Source: Deltaproteobacteria bacterium
Lineage (GTDB): Bacteria; Desulfobacterota; Binatia; Binatales; Binataceae
Length of the DNA: 12,052 bases
Direction: 5' to 3'
Assembly (NCBI GenBank): GCA_021780585.1
Contig: JAJXYM010000100.1
Location: 1 to 12,052, forward strand
The position numbers and the translations under genes were made by a program. Positions 1 through 6,796 of this stretch are shown one piece after another. How positions within the stretch are numbered: position 1 is the stretch's first letter; the number at the start of each line of letters is the position of its first letter. Under the pieces are notes generated by a model that ran no database searches, had not been told where the DNA came from, and worked only from the letters and a program-made list of their open reading frames with translations.

Positions 1-964
1 CGCGCAGCCGTCGATAGAGCGCGACGATCGCCCGCCATTCGGTATGCTCGGCGCGCGCGGCCCGCATATGCACCGCCGCGATCGCCGCCTGTATCGCGTA
101 TGGACCCGATGCGTCGGCGCCGCCCGCGGCGGCCAGCTCGCCGAGGCCCTCGGCGATTCGCGCCCGGTCCCACAACCCGCGATTCTGCTCTTCAAGCAAG
201 ATCAGATCGCCCGCGCGATCGACCCGCGCGGCCCTTCGCGCGTCATGCAGCAACATCAGGGCGAGCAATCCGTGCGCCTCGCGTTCCGCAGGCATCAGCT
301 CGACGATCAGCCGCCCGAGCCGTATCGCTTCGGCGCAGAGATCGGCCCGCACCAGCGTGTCGCCGCGACTCGCCGCGTAGCCTTCGTTGAAGACCAGGTA
401 AATTACCGCCATCGCGGCGGCGAGCCGTTCGGCCAGGGCCTCGGCGGGCGGAATCTCATACGGGATGCGCGCGGCGCGGATTTTCCGCTGGGCCCGCACC
501 AGCCGCTGCGCCATCGTCGCCGCCGGGGTCAGAAAGGCGCGTGCGATTTCGTCCGTCGTCAGGCCGCATAACGTGCGCAGCGCCAGCGCGACCTGCGCTT
601 CCGTCGCGAGCGCGGGATGGCAGCAGGTGAAGATGAGGCGCAGGCGATCGTCGGGCACGGAACTGTCGTCGATGGCGACGGCCTCGCTCCGTTGATTCTC
701 CTCGAACGCGAGAATCTCGCCGATCCGGCCGGCGAAGCGGGCGTCGCGCCGCATCCGATCGATCGCCTTGTGGCGCGCGGCGCCGATAATCCATGCGCGC
801 GGATTTTGCGGCGCGCCCTCGCGCGGCCATTGTTCTATCGCCGCGGCGAAAGCCTCCTGCGCGACGTCCTCGGCCAGCTCGAAATCGCCGATTAGCCGGA
901 TGAGGGTCGCCAGGATGCGTCCGAATTCATCGCGATAGAGACGCTCTATGCCGCCATCGGTCAT
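1..964 (-). CDS. ECF42-type RNA polymerase sigma factor (partial, C-terminus off the left edge)
   Basis: An uninterrupted frame of 321 codons starts with ATG at 964 and is still open at base 1. The first ~75 residues form a sigma-70 region 2 (helix with DFELAEDVAQEAF at 27-39, then PRAWIIGAARHKAIDRMRR at 55-73). Region 4 covers about 108-165, with the subgroup's CCHPAL (114-119) and TLCGLTTDEIARAFL (131-145). The long helical C-terminal extension, with VFNEGYAASRGD at 191-202, is typical of the ECF42 group, whose members run to about 400 residues, so roughly 80-100 are missing here. These factors lack a classical anti-sigma factor and usually sit beside DGPF/YCII genes, as here: the DGPF gene ends 51 bp upstream on the same strand. 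Inferred role: directs transcription of the DGPF gene and its own operon. No strong Shine-Dalgarno precedes this ATG. Confidence 0.93.
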   Translation of the reverse strand, partial: MTDGGIERLYRDEFGRILATLIRLIGDFELAEDVAQEAFAAAIEQWPREGAPQNPRAWIIGAARHKAIDRMRRDARFAGRIGEILAFEENQRSEAVAIDDSSVPDDRLRLIFTCCHPALATEAQVALALRTLCGLTTDEIARAFLTPAATMAQRLVRAQRKIRAARIPYEIPPAEALAERLAAAMAVIYLVFNEGYAASRGDTLVRADLCAEAIRLGRLIVELMPAEREAHGLLALMLLHDARRAARVDRAGDLILLEEQNRGLWDRARIAEGLGELAAAGGADASGPYAIQAAIAAVHMRAARAEHTEWRAIVALYRRLR

Positions 965-1015
965 TTATGCGCCGCCCGTCGGGAGCTTAGCCCGCCGGAC
1001 GGCGCCAGGCCAACG

Positions 1016-1357
1016 TCACATCATCCCGACCGGCCGCACCTCGATCGAGCCGAAGCGCGCGCCCGGAATCCGCCCGGCGATCGCGACCGCCTCGTCAAGA
1101 TTGGCGGCTTCGATCAGGTAGTAGCCGCCCAGTTGCTCCTGGGTTCCGTCGAACGGTCCGTCGGTGGTCAGCGTCTTGCCATTGCGCACGCGGACCGTCG
1201 TCGCGGTGGTCGACGGCTCGAGTCTGTCGCCGGCCTTGAACTTGCCGGCCTTCACGATGTCCTGGGTGAAGGCCATGTATTCGGCCATGATCCGGCGCTG
1301 GTCGTCCGGCGCGGGCCGCTGGTCCTCGGACTGATAGATGAGCAGCATGTACTGCAT
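1016..1357 (-). CDS. YCII-related DGPF-domain protein
   Basis: This 113-residue protein opens with MQYMLLIYQSE and carries the diagnostic DGPF motif at residues 66-69 (KTLTTDGPFDG) followed by EQLGGYYLIEA, the standard YCII/DGPF fold signature. Length matches the family. The start is supported by a strong AGGAGG site at 1364-1369, six bases before the ATG. It is the first gene of a two-gene unit with the ECF42-type sigma factor just downstream, the usual arrangement for this sigma group. The biochemical role of DGPF proteins is not established; some YCII relatives are small enzymes or ligand-binding proteins. A sequence matching the ECF42 promoter pattern lies about 40-65 bp upstream, so expression is probably driven by its neighbour. 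Confidence 0.93.
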   Translation of the reverse strand: MQYMLLIYQSEDQRPAPDDQRRIMAEYMAFTQDIVKAGKFKAGDRLEPSTTATTVRVRNGKTLTTDGPFDGTQEQLGGYYLIEAANLDEAVAIAGRIPGARFGSIEVRPVGMM

Positions 1358-1396
1358 GATCCGCCTCCTGCGGGAAGTTTGCGCTTACATCCCATA

Positions 1397-1423
1397 GTCG
1401 AACGGCGCCCGGCCGAATCGACA
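1397..1423 (-). promoter_or_regulatory. Predicted ECF42-type promoter for the DGPF-sigma operon
   Basis: On the minus strand TGTCGA (1423-1418), a 17-base spacer, then CGAC (1400-1397). This fits the -35 TGTCGA / -10 CG(A/T)C pattern that I recall being reported for ECF42 promoters in Streptomyces. It places a transcription start near 1390, giving a leader of about 30 bases that includes the AGGAGG site of the DGPF gene. The sequence match is direct; its use by this sigma factor is inference. Confidence 0.65.
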
Positions 1424-1684
1424 TCGGCGGGCGAGGATTCGAAGCGAAGAAAATCCGGTCGATTGGTCCGCACAGACTGGCCGCGGTAATGAGGTCATCA
1501 TCGATGCTTACGATAATTTCGACCTGAAGCTTGACGCTTTGAATCGGGGGCGCGTCAGTGCGTCGTCGGACGACGAAGCGGATCTCGAGGCCCCCGCCAT
1601 GACGAATCGGCTTGACTCGAAGCGGCCGATCGGAAAGCATCGCGCGACAATTCGCTCACGATGAAAGGGGAATCGCTCGCCGCG
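1424..1684. other. Divergent intergenic region, no gene seen
   Basis: Together with the promoter stretch this is a gap of about 327 bases between the divergent DGPF gene and the secreted protein at 1685. I see no convincing small gene, RNA or strong hairpin. TTGAC-like hexamers occur on the plus strand near 1530 and 1613, but neither has a good -10 element at the usual distance, so the promoter of the rightward gene is not resolved. An AAGGGGA-type ribosome binding site lies at 1664-1671. Confidence 0.5.
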
Positions 1685-2248
1685 ATGAAATCCGCCAAAA
1701 TCTCCGCCGCTATCGCCGCCGCATTGGTATGCGGTCTCGTGCTCGCCGTTCCCGCCCACGCGCAGGAGCAATCGGGTTCGCAACCGCCGCCCGCTGGCGC
1801 GGTTCCCGGCAATCATGCGCCGTCGCAGAAACAGCTCGATATTGCGGCCGCGCGGGCCGAGCGCAAGGCCATCGTCGGCCAGAACATGGACTTCACGGCC
1901 GAGCAGGCCAAGGCGTTCTGGCCGTTGTACGACAAGTACGAAGCGCGGATGGACAAAATTGAGGATCGGCATATCCGCGAAATCAAGGACTTCGCCCGCC
2001 ACTATGCGACGCTGACCGAGGGCGACGCGGCGAAGAAACTCGACGAGACGATGGCGATTGCGGAAGCGCGCCTCAACGTGCAGAAGGAATATATCCCGAA
2101 GTTCCGGGCGGTCCTGCCGCAGGTCAAGGTGACGCGGTTTTTCCAGATCGACAACAAGCTGCGTGCGCTGGTGCAATGCCAAATCGCGCAGATGGTGCCG
2201 CTGGCGCAATCGGCGGCGTTGGCCGACCACGCCGCCGGCAATCTCTAG
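1685..2248 (+). CDS. Secreted helical protein of unknown function
   Basis: From the ATG at 1685 the product is 187 residues. It begins with a clear signal peptide (MKSAKISAAIAAALVCGLVL, then AVPAHAQ) with likely cleavage after AHA near residue 26. The mature part starts with a Pro/Gly-rich stretch, then is charged and mostly alpha-helical, for example FTAEQAKAFWPLYDKYEARM and IRALV-type helices near the end, without Cys pairs or known catalytic motifs. The AEQAKAFWPLYDKYE segment recalls periplasmic helical proteins of the Spy/CpxP or LTXXQ type, but this is only a resemblance. An in-frame ATG at 1661 would add eight residues; I prefer 1685 because AAGGGGA (1664-1671) can serve it and the signal peptide is more regular. 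Real gene, function not recognised. Confidence 0.85.
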   Translation: MKSAKISAAIAAALVCGLVLAVPAHAQEQSGSQPPPAGAVPGNHAPSQKQLDIAAARAERKAIVGQNMDFTAEQAKAFWPLYDKYEARMDKIEDRHIREIKDFARHYATLTEGDAAKKLDETMAIAEARLNVQKEYIPKFRAVLPQVKVTRFFQIDNKLRALVQCQIAQMVPLAQSAALADHAAGNL

Positions 2249-2305
2249 GGGGAGCGGGCGATCGCGTCCCGCGTCGTTCTTAAGGCCGGCGAAGAAGCAT
2301 CCCGA

Positions 2306-2342
2306 CGAGCCGCGCCGCTTGCGTCACGAGCGGCGCGGCTCG
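2306..2342. terminator. Perfect 14-bp inverted repeat between convergent genes
   Basis: CGAGCCGCGCCGCT (2306-2319) is followed by a 9-base loop and its exact reverse complement (2329-2342). It lies about 57 bp past the stop of the secreted-protein gene and about 150 bp beyond the convergent small basic gene, so a bidirectional transcription stop is plausible. There is no T-run on either side, so it is not a textbook intrinsic terminator; it could also be a processing or mRNA-protecting structure. Confidence 0.5.
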
Positions 2343-2397
2343 GTCACGTCACAATCAGAACGCGCCGAGCGCGGCGGCTTCGTCGCGACAAATAGCA

Positions 2398-2436
2398 ATG
2401 GCCGCGCGGGTCCGCCTTGACGGACCCTGCGGCCAT
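2398..2436. terminator. Two-part hairpin downstream of the carboxypeptidase operon
   Basis: ATGGCCGC (2398-2405) pairs with GCGGCCAT (2429-2436). Inside it, after a small internal loop, GGGTCCG (2408-2414) pairs with CGGACCC (2421-2427) around a 6-base loop. It sits about 58 bases after the stop of the leftward small gene; on the minus strand it is followed by TGCTATTTGT, only weakly T-rich. A terminator for the leftward operon is the likely role. Confidence 0.45.
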
Positions 2437-2493
2437 CGAGCCCAGGGTGGAATCCGAACGCGGCTTAACGCCGCGCGGAGGGCGGATTGCGGA

Positions 2494-2625
2494 TCAGCGC
2501 GCGGCGCGGCGGACCCGCGTCCGGCGCATCTTGCGCAGGCGCGATTTGGCCTGGACCGGATCGGTGCGGCGCTTGCGCGCGAGTTTGTGATTGCGGCGGT
2601 TACGTTGGCGCGATGCGGGCGTCAT
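2494..2625 (-). CDS. 43-residue Arg/Lys-rich protein, translationally coupled to the carboxypeptidase gene
   Basis: A short frame reads ATG at 2625 to TGA at 2494: MTPASRQRNRRNHKLARKRR, then TDPVQAKSRLRKM, then RRTRVRRAAR. Nineteen of 43 residues are Arg or Lys, with one Asp and no Cys or aromatic residue. Its ATG overlaps the TGA of the carboxypeptidase gene as ATGA, and AGGAG lies at 2631-2635, five bases before the start, so coupled translation is well supported. Composition and the RRTRV end recall tiny ribosomal proteins such as bS22/AURKAIP1-COX24-like or bL34, but I cannot show homology. A nucleic-acid- or ribosome-binding role is inference. Random Arg-rich frames are common in GC-rich DNA; the ribosome binding site and exact overlap are what argue for a gene. 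Confidence 0.65.
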   Translation of the reverse strand: MTPASRQRNRRNHKLARKRRTDPVQAKSRLRKMRRTRVRRAAR

Positions 2626-3914
2626 TTCTTCTCCTGCGAGTCGTGGTCTGAAGCGGGCATTGTAGCGGAAGGCGGGTCGGCGCTGACAGTGGTCCGGGTC
2701 AGCGTCGCCGGGTCCATCCCGGCCGCGACCGGCGCATAGACATCGACCTTGGTCAGCACATCAGTACCGTCCATCACGGCCACTTTGCCCAGCAGAGTAC
2801 CGGCCGGCAAGGGTCCTGTCACGACGGTCGGCCCCTGGTAATCATAACGGATATCGGCGGCCGGATGTTTCGGCATCACCAGCGCGAGGTCGCGCTCGGG
2901 CACCGGATGGATGGTGTGGCCATTGTCGAGCTGAATCACGGCCGGCAGCGTCTGGCCGACGTGCAGCACTTCAACTTTTTTGAAGTTATTGAAGCCCCAA
3001 TCGAGTAGCTTGGCGCTCTGGATGAAGCGTTCGGGATTGTTTGGCGCGCCCAGAATCACCGAGATCAGCCGCATATCGCCGCGCCGCGCGGTCGCCGTCA
3101 GATTGAAGCCGGCCTCGTAGGTAAAGCCGGTCTTGAGCCCGTCGCATCCGTAGTAATGGCCGATCAGATGGTTGGTGTTGTGCAGCATGGCGACGCCGCC
3201 GTCGAACTCGGCCGATTGCAGCGCGGACCATTCGAGCAGGTTGGTATTGTGAATCAGCGCGCGCGCCAACGTCGCCAGGTCCATCGCGGTGGTGCGATCG
3301 ACGTCATGCATCGGAATTGGCGGCAGCCCGTCGACGGTTTCGTAATGGGTGTCGGTCATGCCGAGTTGCGCCGCCCTGGCGTTCATCAGACGCACGGCTC
3401 CGTCGACCGAACCGCCGACCGTCTCGGCGATCGCGACCGCGGCGTCATTGGCCGATCGTATCAGCGCGGCCTTCATCAATTCGCCGAGCGGATAGACCCG
3501 TCCCTCGTGCAGCAATCCGAGGCGCGAACCGCCGGTCAGCGCCGCGCGGCGTGAGATGCGCACCGGCGTGTTGTAGGAAAGGCGGCCGGATTTGATCGCG
3601 TCGGTCGTGACCAACAGCAGCATCATCTTGGCCATCGACGCGGGCGGCCACGACAAATTGGGATCGGAGGCGTAAAGCACCCGCCCGGTGTCCGCGTCTT
3701 CGAGCAGCGCCGCATGATACATCGGGACGGCGCCGCGGCGTCGCGCCGCGTGGCCGCGCCGGCGATGGACATGATGAATATGGCGATGCCTGTGATGTTC
3801 GCCGGCGTAATAGGCGGCGTTAGCCAATGAGGCGGCCACAATCAGCAGCGCGGTCGCGATAGCGAGCGCGCCGGCGAGGCGCCGGCGCATGGACTTCCAG
3901 CGATTTTCCACCAC
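2622..3914 (-). CDS. D-alanyl-D-alanine carboxypeptidase, peptidase S11 (PBP5/6 type)
   Basis: Periplasmic serine enzyme that removes the terminal D-Ala from peptidoglycan stem peptides. All three penicillin-binding motifs are present: SMAK (residues 93-96, catalytic Ser93), SAN (154-156) and KTG (261-263, in DGLKTGFT). The order AALLEDADTGRVLYASDPN then SMAK is typical. A signal sequence (MRRRLAGALAIATALLIVAA) precedes an unusual His-rich linker at about residues 40-55. The C-terminal domain follows, but no clear amphipathic anchor helix is seen at the end. Start choice: GTG at 3914 has a G-rich ribosome binding site (GGGGAGGGG) about nine bases upstream; ATG at 3890 or 3971 are alternatives, the latter overlapping the upstream gene. 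It lies 46 bp after the TPR gene and its stop overlaps the small basic gene. Confidence 0.95.
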   Translation of the reverse strand: MVENRWKSMRRRLAGALAIATALLIVAASLANAAYYAGEHHRHRHIHHVHRRRGHAARRRGAVPMYHAALLEDADTGRVLYASDPNLSWPPASMAKMMLLLVTTDAIKSGRLSYNTPVRISRRAALTGGSRLGLLHEGRVYPLGELMKAALIRSANDAAVAIAETVGGSVDGAVRLMNARAAQLGMTDTHYETVDGLPPIPMHDVDRTTAMDLATLARALIHNTNLLEWSALQSAEFDGGVAMLHNTNHLIGHYYGCDGLKTGFTYEAGFNLTATARRGDMRLISVILGAPNNPERFIQSAKLLDWGFNNFKKVEVLHVGQTLPAVIQLDNGHTIHPVPERDLALVMPKHPAADIRYDYQGPTVVTGPLPAGTLLGKVAVMDGTDVLTKVDVYAPVAAGMDPATLTRTTVSADPPSATMPASDHDSQEKK

Positions 3915-3960
3915 CTCATCCCCCCTCCCCGAGCGATCGCCGGCGCGGCCGCGCCCGGCG

Positions 3961-4677
3961 TCAGGGCGCATGGGCCAACCCGGTCAATCGTTTCGGCCCT
4001 TTGACCTCGCCACGCTCGACCCGTTCGAGAATCGCGAGGTTGGCGCGCGCCGGTCCGTAGTCCGGATTGGCGTTGGCCAGGGCGGTCCATTCGTCATGCG
4101 CGCGCGCGAAATTGCCCTGCTCGGCGTAAATCACGCCCAGTTGATTGCGCGCGTCGCTTTGACGCGGATCGAGTTTGAGCGATACCAGCATCTCCTGCTG
4201 CGCTTCGTTGTACATCCCGAGCCGTTCATAGGCCAGCCCAAGATTGAAATGGGCTTCCGGATGATACGGACCGAGCAACTCCGCCAGCCGCAGCACCGCA
4301 AGCGCGTCGCCGTAGCGCCCCGCGTCGAGATAGACCAACCCCATATTAAGAAAGAGTTGCCAATCGCTGAGTCCCAGATCAACCGCCTTCTGATAATCGA
4401 CGAGCTCGTCGCGATGGTTGCCGGTCATGCCGTAGGCGAAGCCCAGATGATAATAGGCGAGCGCATTGTTGGGATGGTCGTGGATAACCGCCTGATGGCG
4501 GCGGATCGCCTCCGGATAATCTTCCATCCCGAGGTAATAGTCGGCGAGCGGGTCACAGACCTGATCGTCGAATTGGCGGCCGGCCCACGCCGCCGGACGG
4601 GAAAAAATCAGGAATACCACGGCAAACGCCAGTGCGAGCAGAAGCCGGGGCGTGCGAGTAGGCAATAACTCAGCCAA
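3961..4677 (-). CDS. Exported TPR-repeat protein
   Basis: 238 residues. An N-terminal hydrophobic segment (RLLLALAFAVVFLIF, 11-25) ending in AAWAG is a signal peptide or membrane anchor. About five tetratricopeptide repeats follow, near 40-68, 74-102, 107-136, 141-170 and 175-204, with classic signatures such as ALAYYHLGFAYGMTGN, AHFNLGLAYERLGMYNEA and ARNQLGVIYAEQGNFARA. TPR proteins mediate protein contacts; here it is probably periplasmic or anchored to the inner membrane. It is the first gene of a leftward set with the carboxypeptidase and the small basic gene, so a scaffolding role in envelope or peptidoglycan work is a reasonable inference, no more. The start is TTG at 4677, with GGCGGG just upstream; a TTG at 4665 is the other option. 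Confidence 0.88.
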   Translation of the reverse strand: MAELLPTRTPRLLLALAFAVVFLIFSRPAAWAGRQFDDQVCDPLADYYLGMEDYPEAIRRHQAVIHDHPNNALAYYHLGFAYGMTGNHRDELVDYQKAVDLGLSDWQLFLNMGLVYLDAGRYGDALAVLRLAELLGPYHPEAHFNLGLAYERLGMYNEAQQEMLVSLKLDPRQSDARNQLGVIYAEQGNFARAHDEWTALANANPDYGPARANLAILERVERGEVKGPKRLTGLAHAP

Positions 4678-4725
4678 GAATCCCGCCCGCGCTCATCGTC
4701 TGGCCGCGGGTGACGAGAGCTTAGC

Positions 4726-4765
4726 GCAATTTTTTACAATGCAAAAGCGAAATTAGCGCGCAATC
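4726..4765 (-). promoter_or_regulatory. AT-rich island, possible promoter of the TPR-carboxypeptidase operon
   Basis: This short stretch (ATTTTTTACAATGCAAAA and flanks) stands out from GC-rich surroundings, about 50-85 bp upstream of the TPR start. On the minus strand TTGCGC and ATTGTA are 17 bases apart, and TTGCAT and TAAGCT 15 apart; neither pair is close to consensus. Position and base composition suggest a promoter; the exact elements are not resolved. Confidence 0.3.
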
Positions 4766-4801
4766 GTGCGACCGCGCGGTATCCGTATCGGCCGCCGCCC
4801 G

Positions 4802-4847
4802 CAAGGCCGCGAGCCGACGCCTGTGACGGGTCGGGATCGCGGCCTTG
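4802..4847. terminator. 11-bp inverted repeat after the His-rich gene
   Basis: CAAGGCCGCGA (4802-4812) pairs perfectly with TCGCGGCCTTG (4837-4847). Within the loop CCGAC (4814-4818) pairs with GTCGG (4830-4834), giving a long hairpin. It lies 46 bases past the leftward His-rich gene, a fitting place for a terminator, although no T-run follows. Confidence 0.45.
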
Positions 4848-4892
4848 ACGGACGTATACTTCACTGACGGCGTCCCTGCGTGAGGGCCGTTA

Positions 4893-5135
4893 TCAGGACG
4901 CGGCCGGCGACGCCGCGGGCGAAGCGCCCTCGGCCGCCTTGTGGTGGTGCATCATGTGATGATGCACATGGTGATGCACATGGTGATGCACGTGATGATG
5001 CTTCATCATCGCCGGGGACGCCGCCGCCGCCGGGGCGGCCGGCGACGACTCGGCCGCGGGCGACTGCGCAAAGGCCGGCATCGCCATCGCGCTCGCGAAC
5101 AGGGCCGCCGTCAGAATCGAAACAGTACGCTTCAT
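4893..5135 (-). CDS. Small secreted His-repeat protein
   Basis: 80 residues from the ATG at 5135, which has GAAGGAG six bases upstream; an ATG two codons earlier lies directly against that site and is less likely. A signal peptide (MKRTVSILTAALFASAMAM then PAFAQ) is followed by an Ala/Ser/Pro-rich stretch. Then comes a His block at about residues 45-65 built from repeated HHHV units (KHHHVHHHVHHHVHHH, then MMHHHK), and a second Ala/Ser/Pro tail. There is no fold or enzyme signature. Clusters of His with Met suggest binding of transition metals such as Cu, Ni or Zn in the periplasm, as in other His-rich exported proteins; this is inference. The gene stands alone between the glycosyltransferase and TPR genes. 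The repeat length is likely to vary between strains. Confidence 0.8.
   Translation of the reverse strand: MKRTVSILTAALFASAMAMPAFAQSPAAESSPAAPAAAASPAMMKHHHVHHHVHHHVHHHMMHHHKAAEGASPAASPAAS
4956..5000 (-). repeat. 12-bp tandem repeat encoding HHHV units
   Basis: On the plus strand the units are GTGATGATGCAC (4956-4967), ATGGTGATGCAC (4968-4979), ATGGTGATGCAC (4980-4991) and a partial GTGATGATG (4992-5000). Two units are identical and the others differ by two bases. In the minus-strand gene each unit codes four residues, so copy changes keep the frame. Confidence 0.85.
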
Positions 5136-5381
5136 CTCCATCTCCTTCTCTCGGTTCCTGACGGTCCATTGGAGGACCGCTCCGATCCATTAAATAAGCG
5201 AACGCCGTGCCATCCCGGCGCGCTGATTCAAACGCAGTAGAATACGGGGGTTTTTGACGAAGCGCCAGCGAACGGCTGACTTATTACGTGCGATTGCCAA
5301 CGATTTGCGTTGACCTCCCCCGCACATCATCCAGTTCCCTCCGGCGCTGGCGGTCAAGCGTTTCAACGAGTCGATACATAC

Positions 5382-6203
5382 TCAATTGTCTCGAGTCGAA
5401 TTGCCGTAGCGCGCCCGTTTCAACTCCCAATAGAGCGAAAACAGGTCGCGAAATGCGCCGATAATCACTGACGGGCTATTGCCGCCCTGGACTCCGGCGA
5501 TGCGCGGCAGGTGGGTTACGTCGATTTCCCCGATCCGCGCCTTGCGTCCCGCCAGCCGCGCCATCAGTTCCGTCGTCACCATCGCCCCGCTCGCATGCAG
5601 TTCGAGGTCCGCGACAATCTCGCGGCGAAACAGCTTGAAGCCGCAATCCATGTCCGTGATCGTGAGGCCGAACAGCAGGCGTGAAAGTATCGTCCAGGCC
5701 CTGCCGTTGAACCGGCGCATCAGATGGTCGGCGCGGCGCGCCCGCCGGCCGATCACGACGTCATAATCGCCGATCCGGCTGGTCAACAGGCGCATATCGA
5801 CGGGATCGAACTGGCCGTCGCCGTCGCAGAGCAGAACGTAGGGCTGGCGCGCGGTTTTGAAGCCGGTCGCCATCGCGCACCCGTAGCCCCGGTTCACGCC
5901 GTGACGCACCAGTCGGACGCGCGGATTTTCGGCCGCCAGCCGCTCGGCGATTTCGGCGGTGCGGTCGCCGCTGCCGTCATCGATTACGACGATTTCGAAG
6001 TCGTCGGCGACGTTGGGCGCTTCGGCCAGAAAGCCGCGCACGACGCGTTCGACGTTGCCCTCTTCATTGTACGAGGGCAGGAAAATCGTGAGCCCGCTCA
6101 GCCGCGCGCTGGCGCGACCGCCGTTGGCGCCGCGATGGTCGCCCGCGTCGATCGTTTCGGGTTCGAGCCGCTTTCGGGAAGACTCGCTGCGCTCAGGGGA
6201 CAC
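5382..6203 (-). CDS. Family 2 glycosyltransferase (dolichol-phosphate-mannose-synthase-like)
   Basis: 273 residues with a GT-A fold transferring a sugar from a nucleotide donor, probably to a polyprenyl phosphate at the inner face of the membrane. Motifs in order: FLPSYNEEGNV (41-51), VIDDGSGDRT (73-82), the metal-binding LCDGDGQFDP (125-134), and DMDCGFKLFRR (184-194), which is characteristic of DPM1-like enzymes. EIDVTHLPRIAG (226-237) fits the acceptor-side motif. No C-terminal membrane helices are seen, so it is the soluble or peripheral type. The only usable start found is GTG at 6203; the preceding frame is closed at 6231 and no clear ribosome binding site is visible, so translation may depend on the flavin reductase gene ending 36 bp upstream. 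The first ~35 residues are charged and not conserved-looking. The acceptor is unknown. Confidence 0.92.
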   Translation of the reverse strand: MSPERSESSRKRLEPETIDAGDHRGANGGRASARLSGLTIFLPSYNEEGNVERVVRGFLAEAPNVADDFEIVVIDDGSGDRTAEIAERLAAENPRVRLVRHGVNRGYGCAMATGFKTARQPYVLLCDGDGQFDPVDMRLLTSRIGDYDVVIGRRARRADHLMRRFNGRAWTILSRLLFGLTITDMDCGFKLFRREIVADLELHASGAMVTTELMARLAGRKARIGEIDVTHLPRIAGVQGGNSPSVIIGAFRDLFSLYWELKRARYGNSTRDN

Positions 6204-6239
6204 GTCGGGAATTATTGGCTGAAGCCGGGGTTAGCGCGG

Positions 6240-6716
6240 TCAATCGCCGATTTCACGATAACCGCCGCGGAAAAACAGTAACGGCTTGTTCTCGGTGATC
6301 TCGGCCTGCTGAATTTCGCCCAGGTAAATCGTATGGTCGCCGCCATCATATGATGCGTACAGCGTGCACTCAATATAGGCGAGCGCGCCTTCGAGGATTG
6401 GCGCGCGGTTGGCGCCGATCCGATAGGCGACGCCTTCAAACTTGTTGCCGCCGCTGACCGCGAATTTGCGCGACAGCGCCTCCTGGTCGGAGGCGAGAAT
6501 ATTGATCGTGAAGACGCGACTTTCCTCGAAACAGCCGTAGCTTTCCGCCTTTTTGTCCACTGAAATCAGACACAACGGCGGCTCGAGCGAGACCGAGCTG
6601 AAGGCGTTCGCGGTCAGACCATGGATCTGGCCGGCCTTGTTGAGGGTGGTGATTACGGTGACGCCGGTGGCGAAATGGCCCATCACCCGGCGCAATTCAT
6701 TCCTTTCGATCGGCAT
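6240..6716 (-). CDS. Flavin reductase-domain protein (HpaC/FMN-binding split-barrel type)
   Basis: 158 residues, full length for the family. The flavin-binding pattern is clear: MGHFATGVTVITT (12-24), GLTANAFSSVSLEPPLCLIS (33-52), FTINILASDQ (69-78) and GDHTIYLGEI (126-135). Members reduce FMN or FAD with NAD(P)H and hand it to a separate monooxygenase, or bind flavin as part of an oxidoreductase. No oxygenase gene is in view, so the partner must be elsewhere or the protein acts alone. The start at 6716 has GGGAG seven bases upstream. It lies 80 bp after a second, diverged relative and 36 bp before the glycosyltransferase gene, so these three may be co-transcribed. Confidence 0.93.
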   Translation of the reverse strand: MPIERNELRRVMGHFATGVTVITTLNKAGQIHGLTANAFSSVSLEPPLCLISVDKKAESYGCFEESRVFTINILASDQEALSRKFAVSGGNKFEGVAYRIGANRAPILEGALAYIECTLYASYDGGDHTIYLGEIQQAEITENKPLLFFRGGYREIGD

Positions 6717-6796
6717 CGCACGACTCCCGCATCAGGTCGGCGCGGATGCTAGCAGAGGGTTTCGCCGCCGGTCAAATTAGCTGGCGATGACGCTCC

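Noticed and set aside
44..571. Plus-strand open frame of 175 codons
   Set aside because: Antisense to the sigma factor; Arg/His/Gln-rich product with no motif, while the minus frame has full sigma region 2 and 4 signatures.
1508..2230. Minus-strand open frame of 240 codons opposite the secreted protein
   Set aside because: Arg/Leu-rich product without signal or domain; the plus frame has a signal peptide and ribosome binding site.
3889..4668. Plus-strand open frame of 259 codons
   Set aside because: Lies opposite the TPR gene, whose repeats are unmistakable; open frames on the other strand are common at this GC content.
4956..5000. CRISPR-like repeats
   Set aside because: Units are 12 bp, contiguous without spacers, and code for His repeats in frame.
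4941..5240. Plus-strand Met/His-rich frame
   Set aside because: It is the reverse reading of the 12-bp repeat in the His-rich gene; no ribosome binding site, and it continues into an Arg-rich tract.
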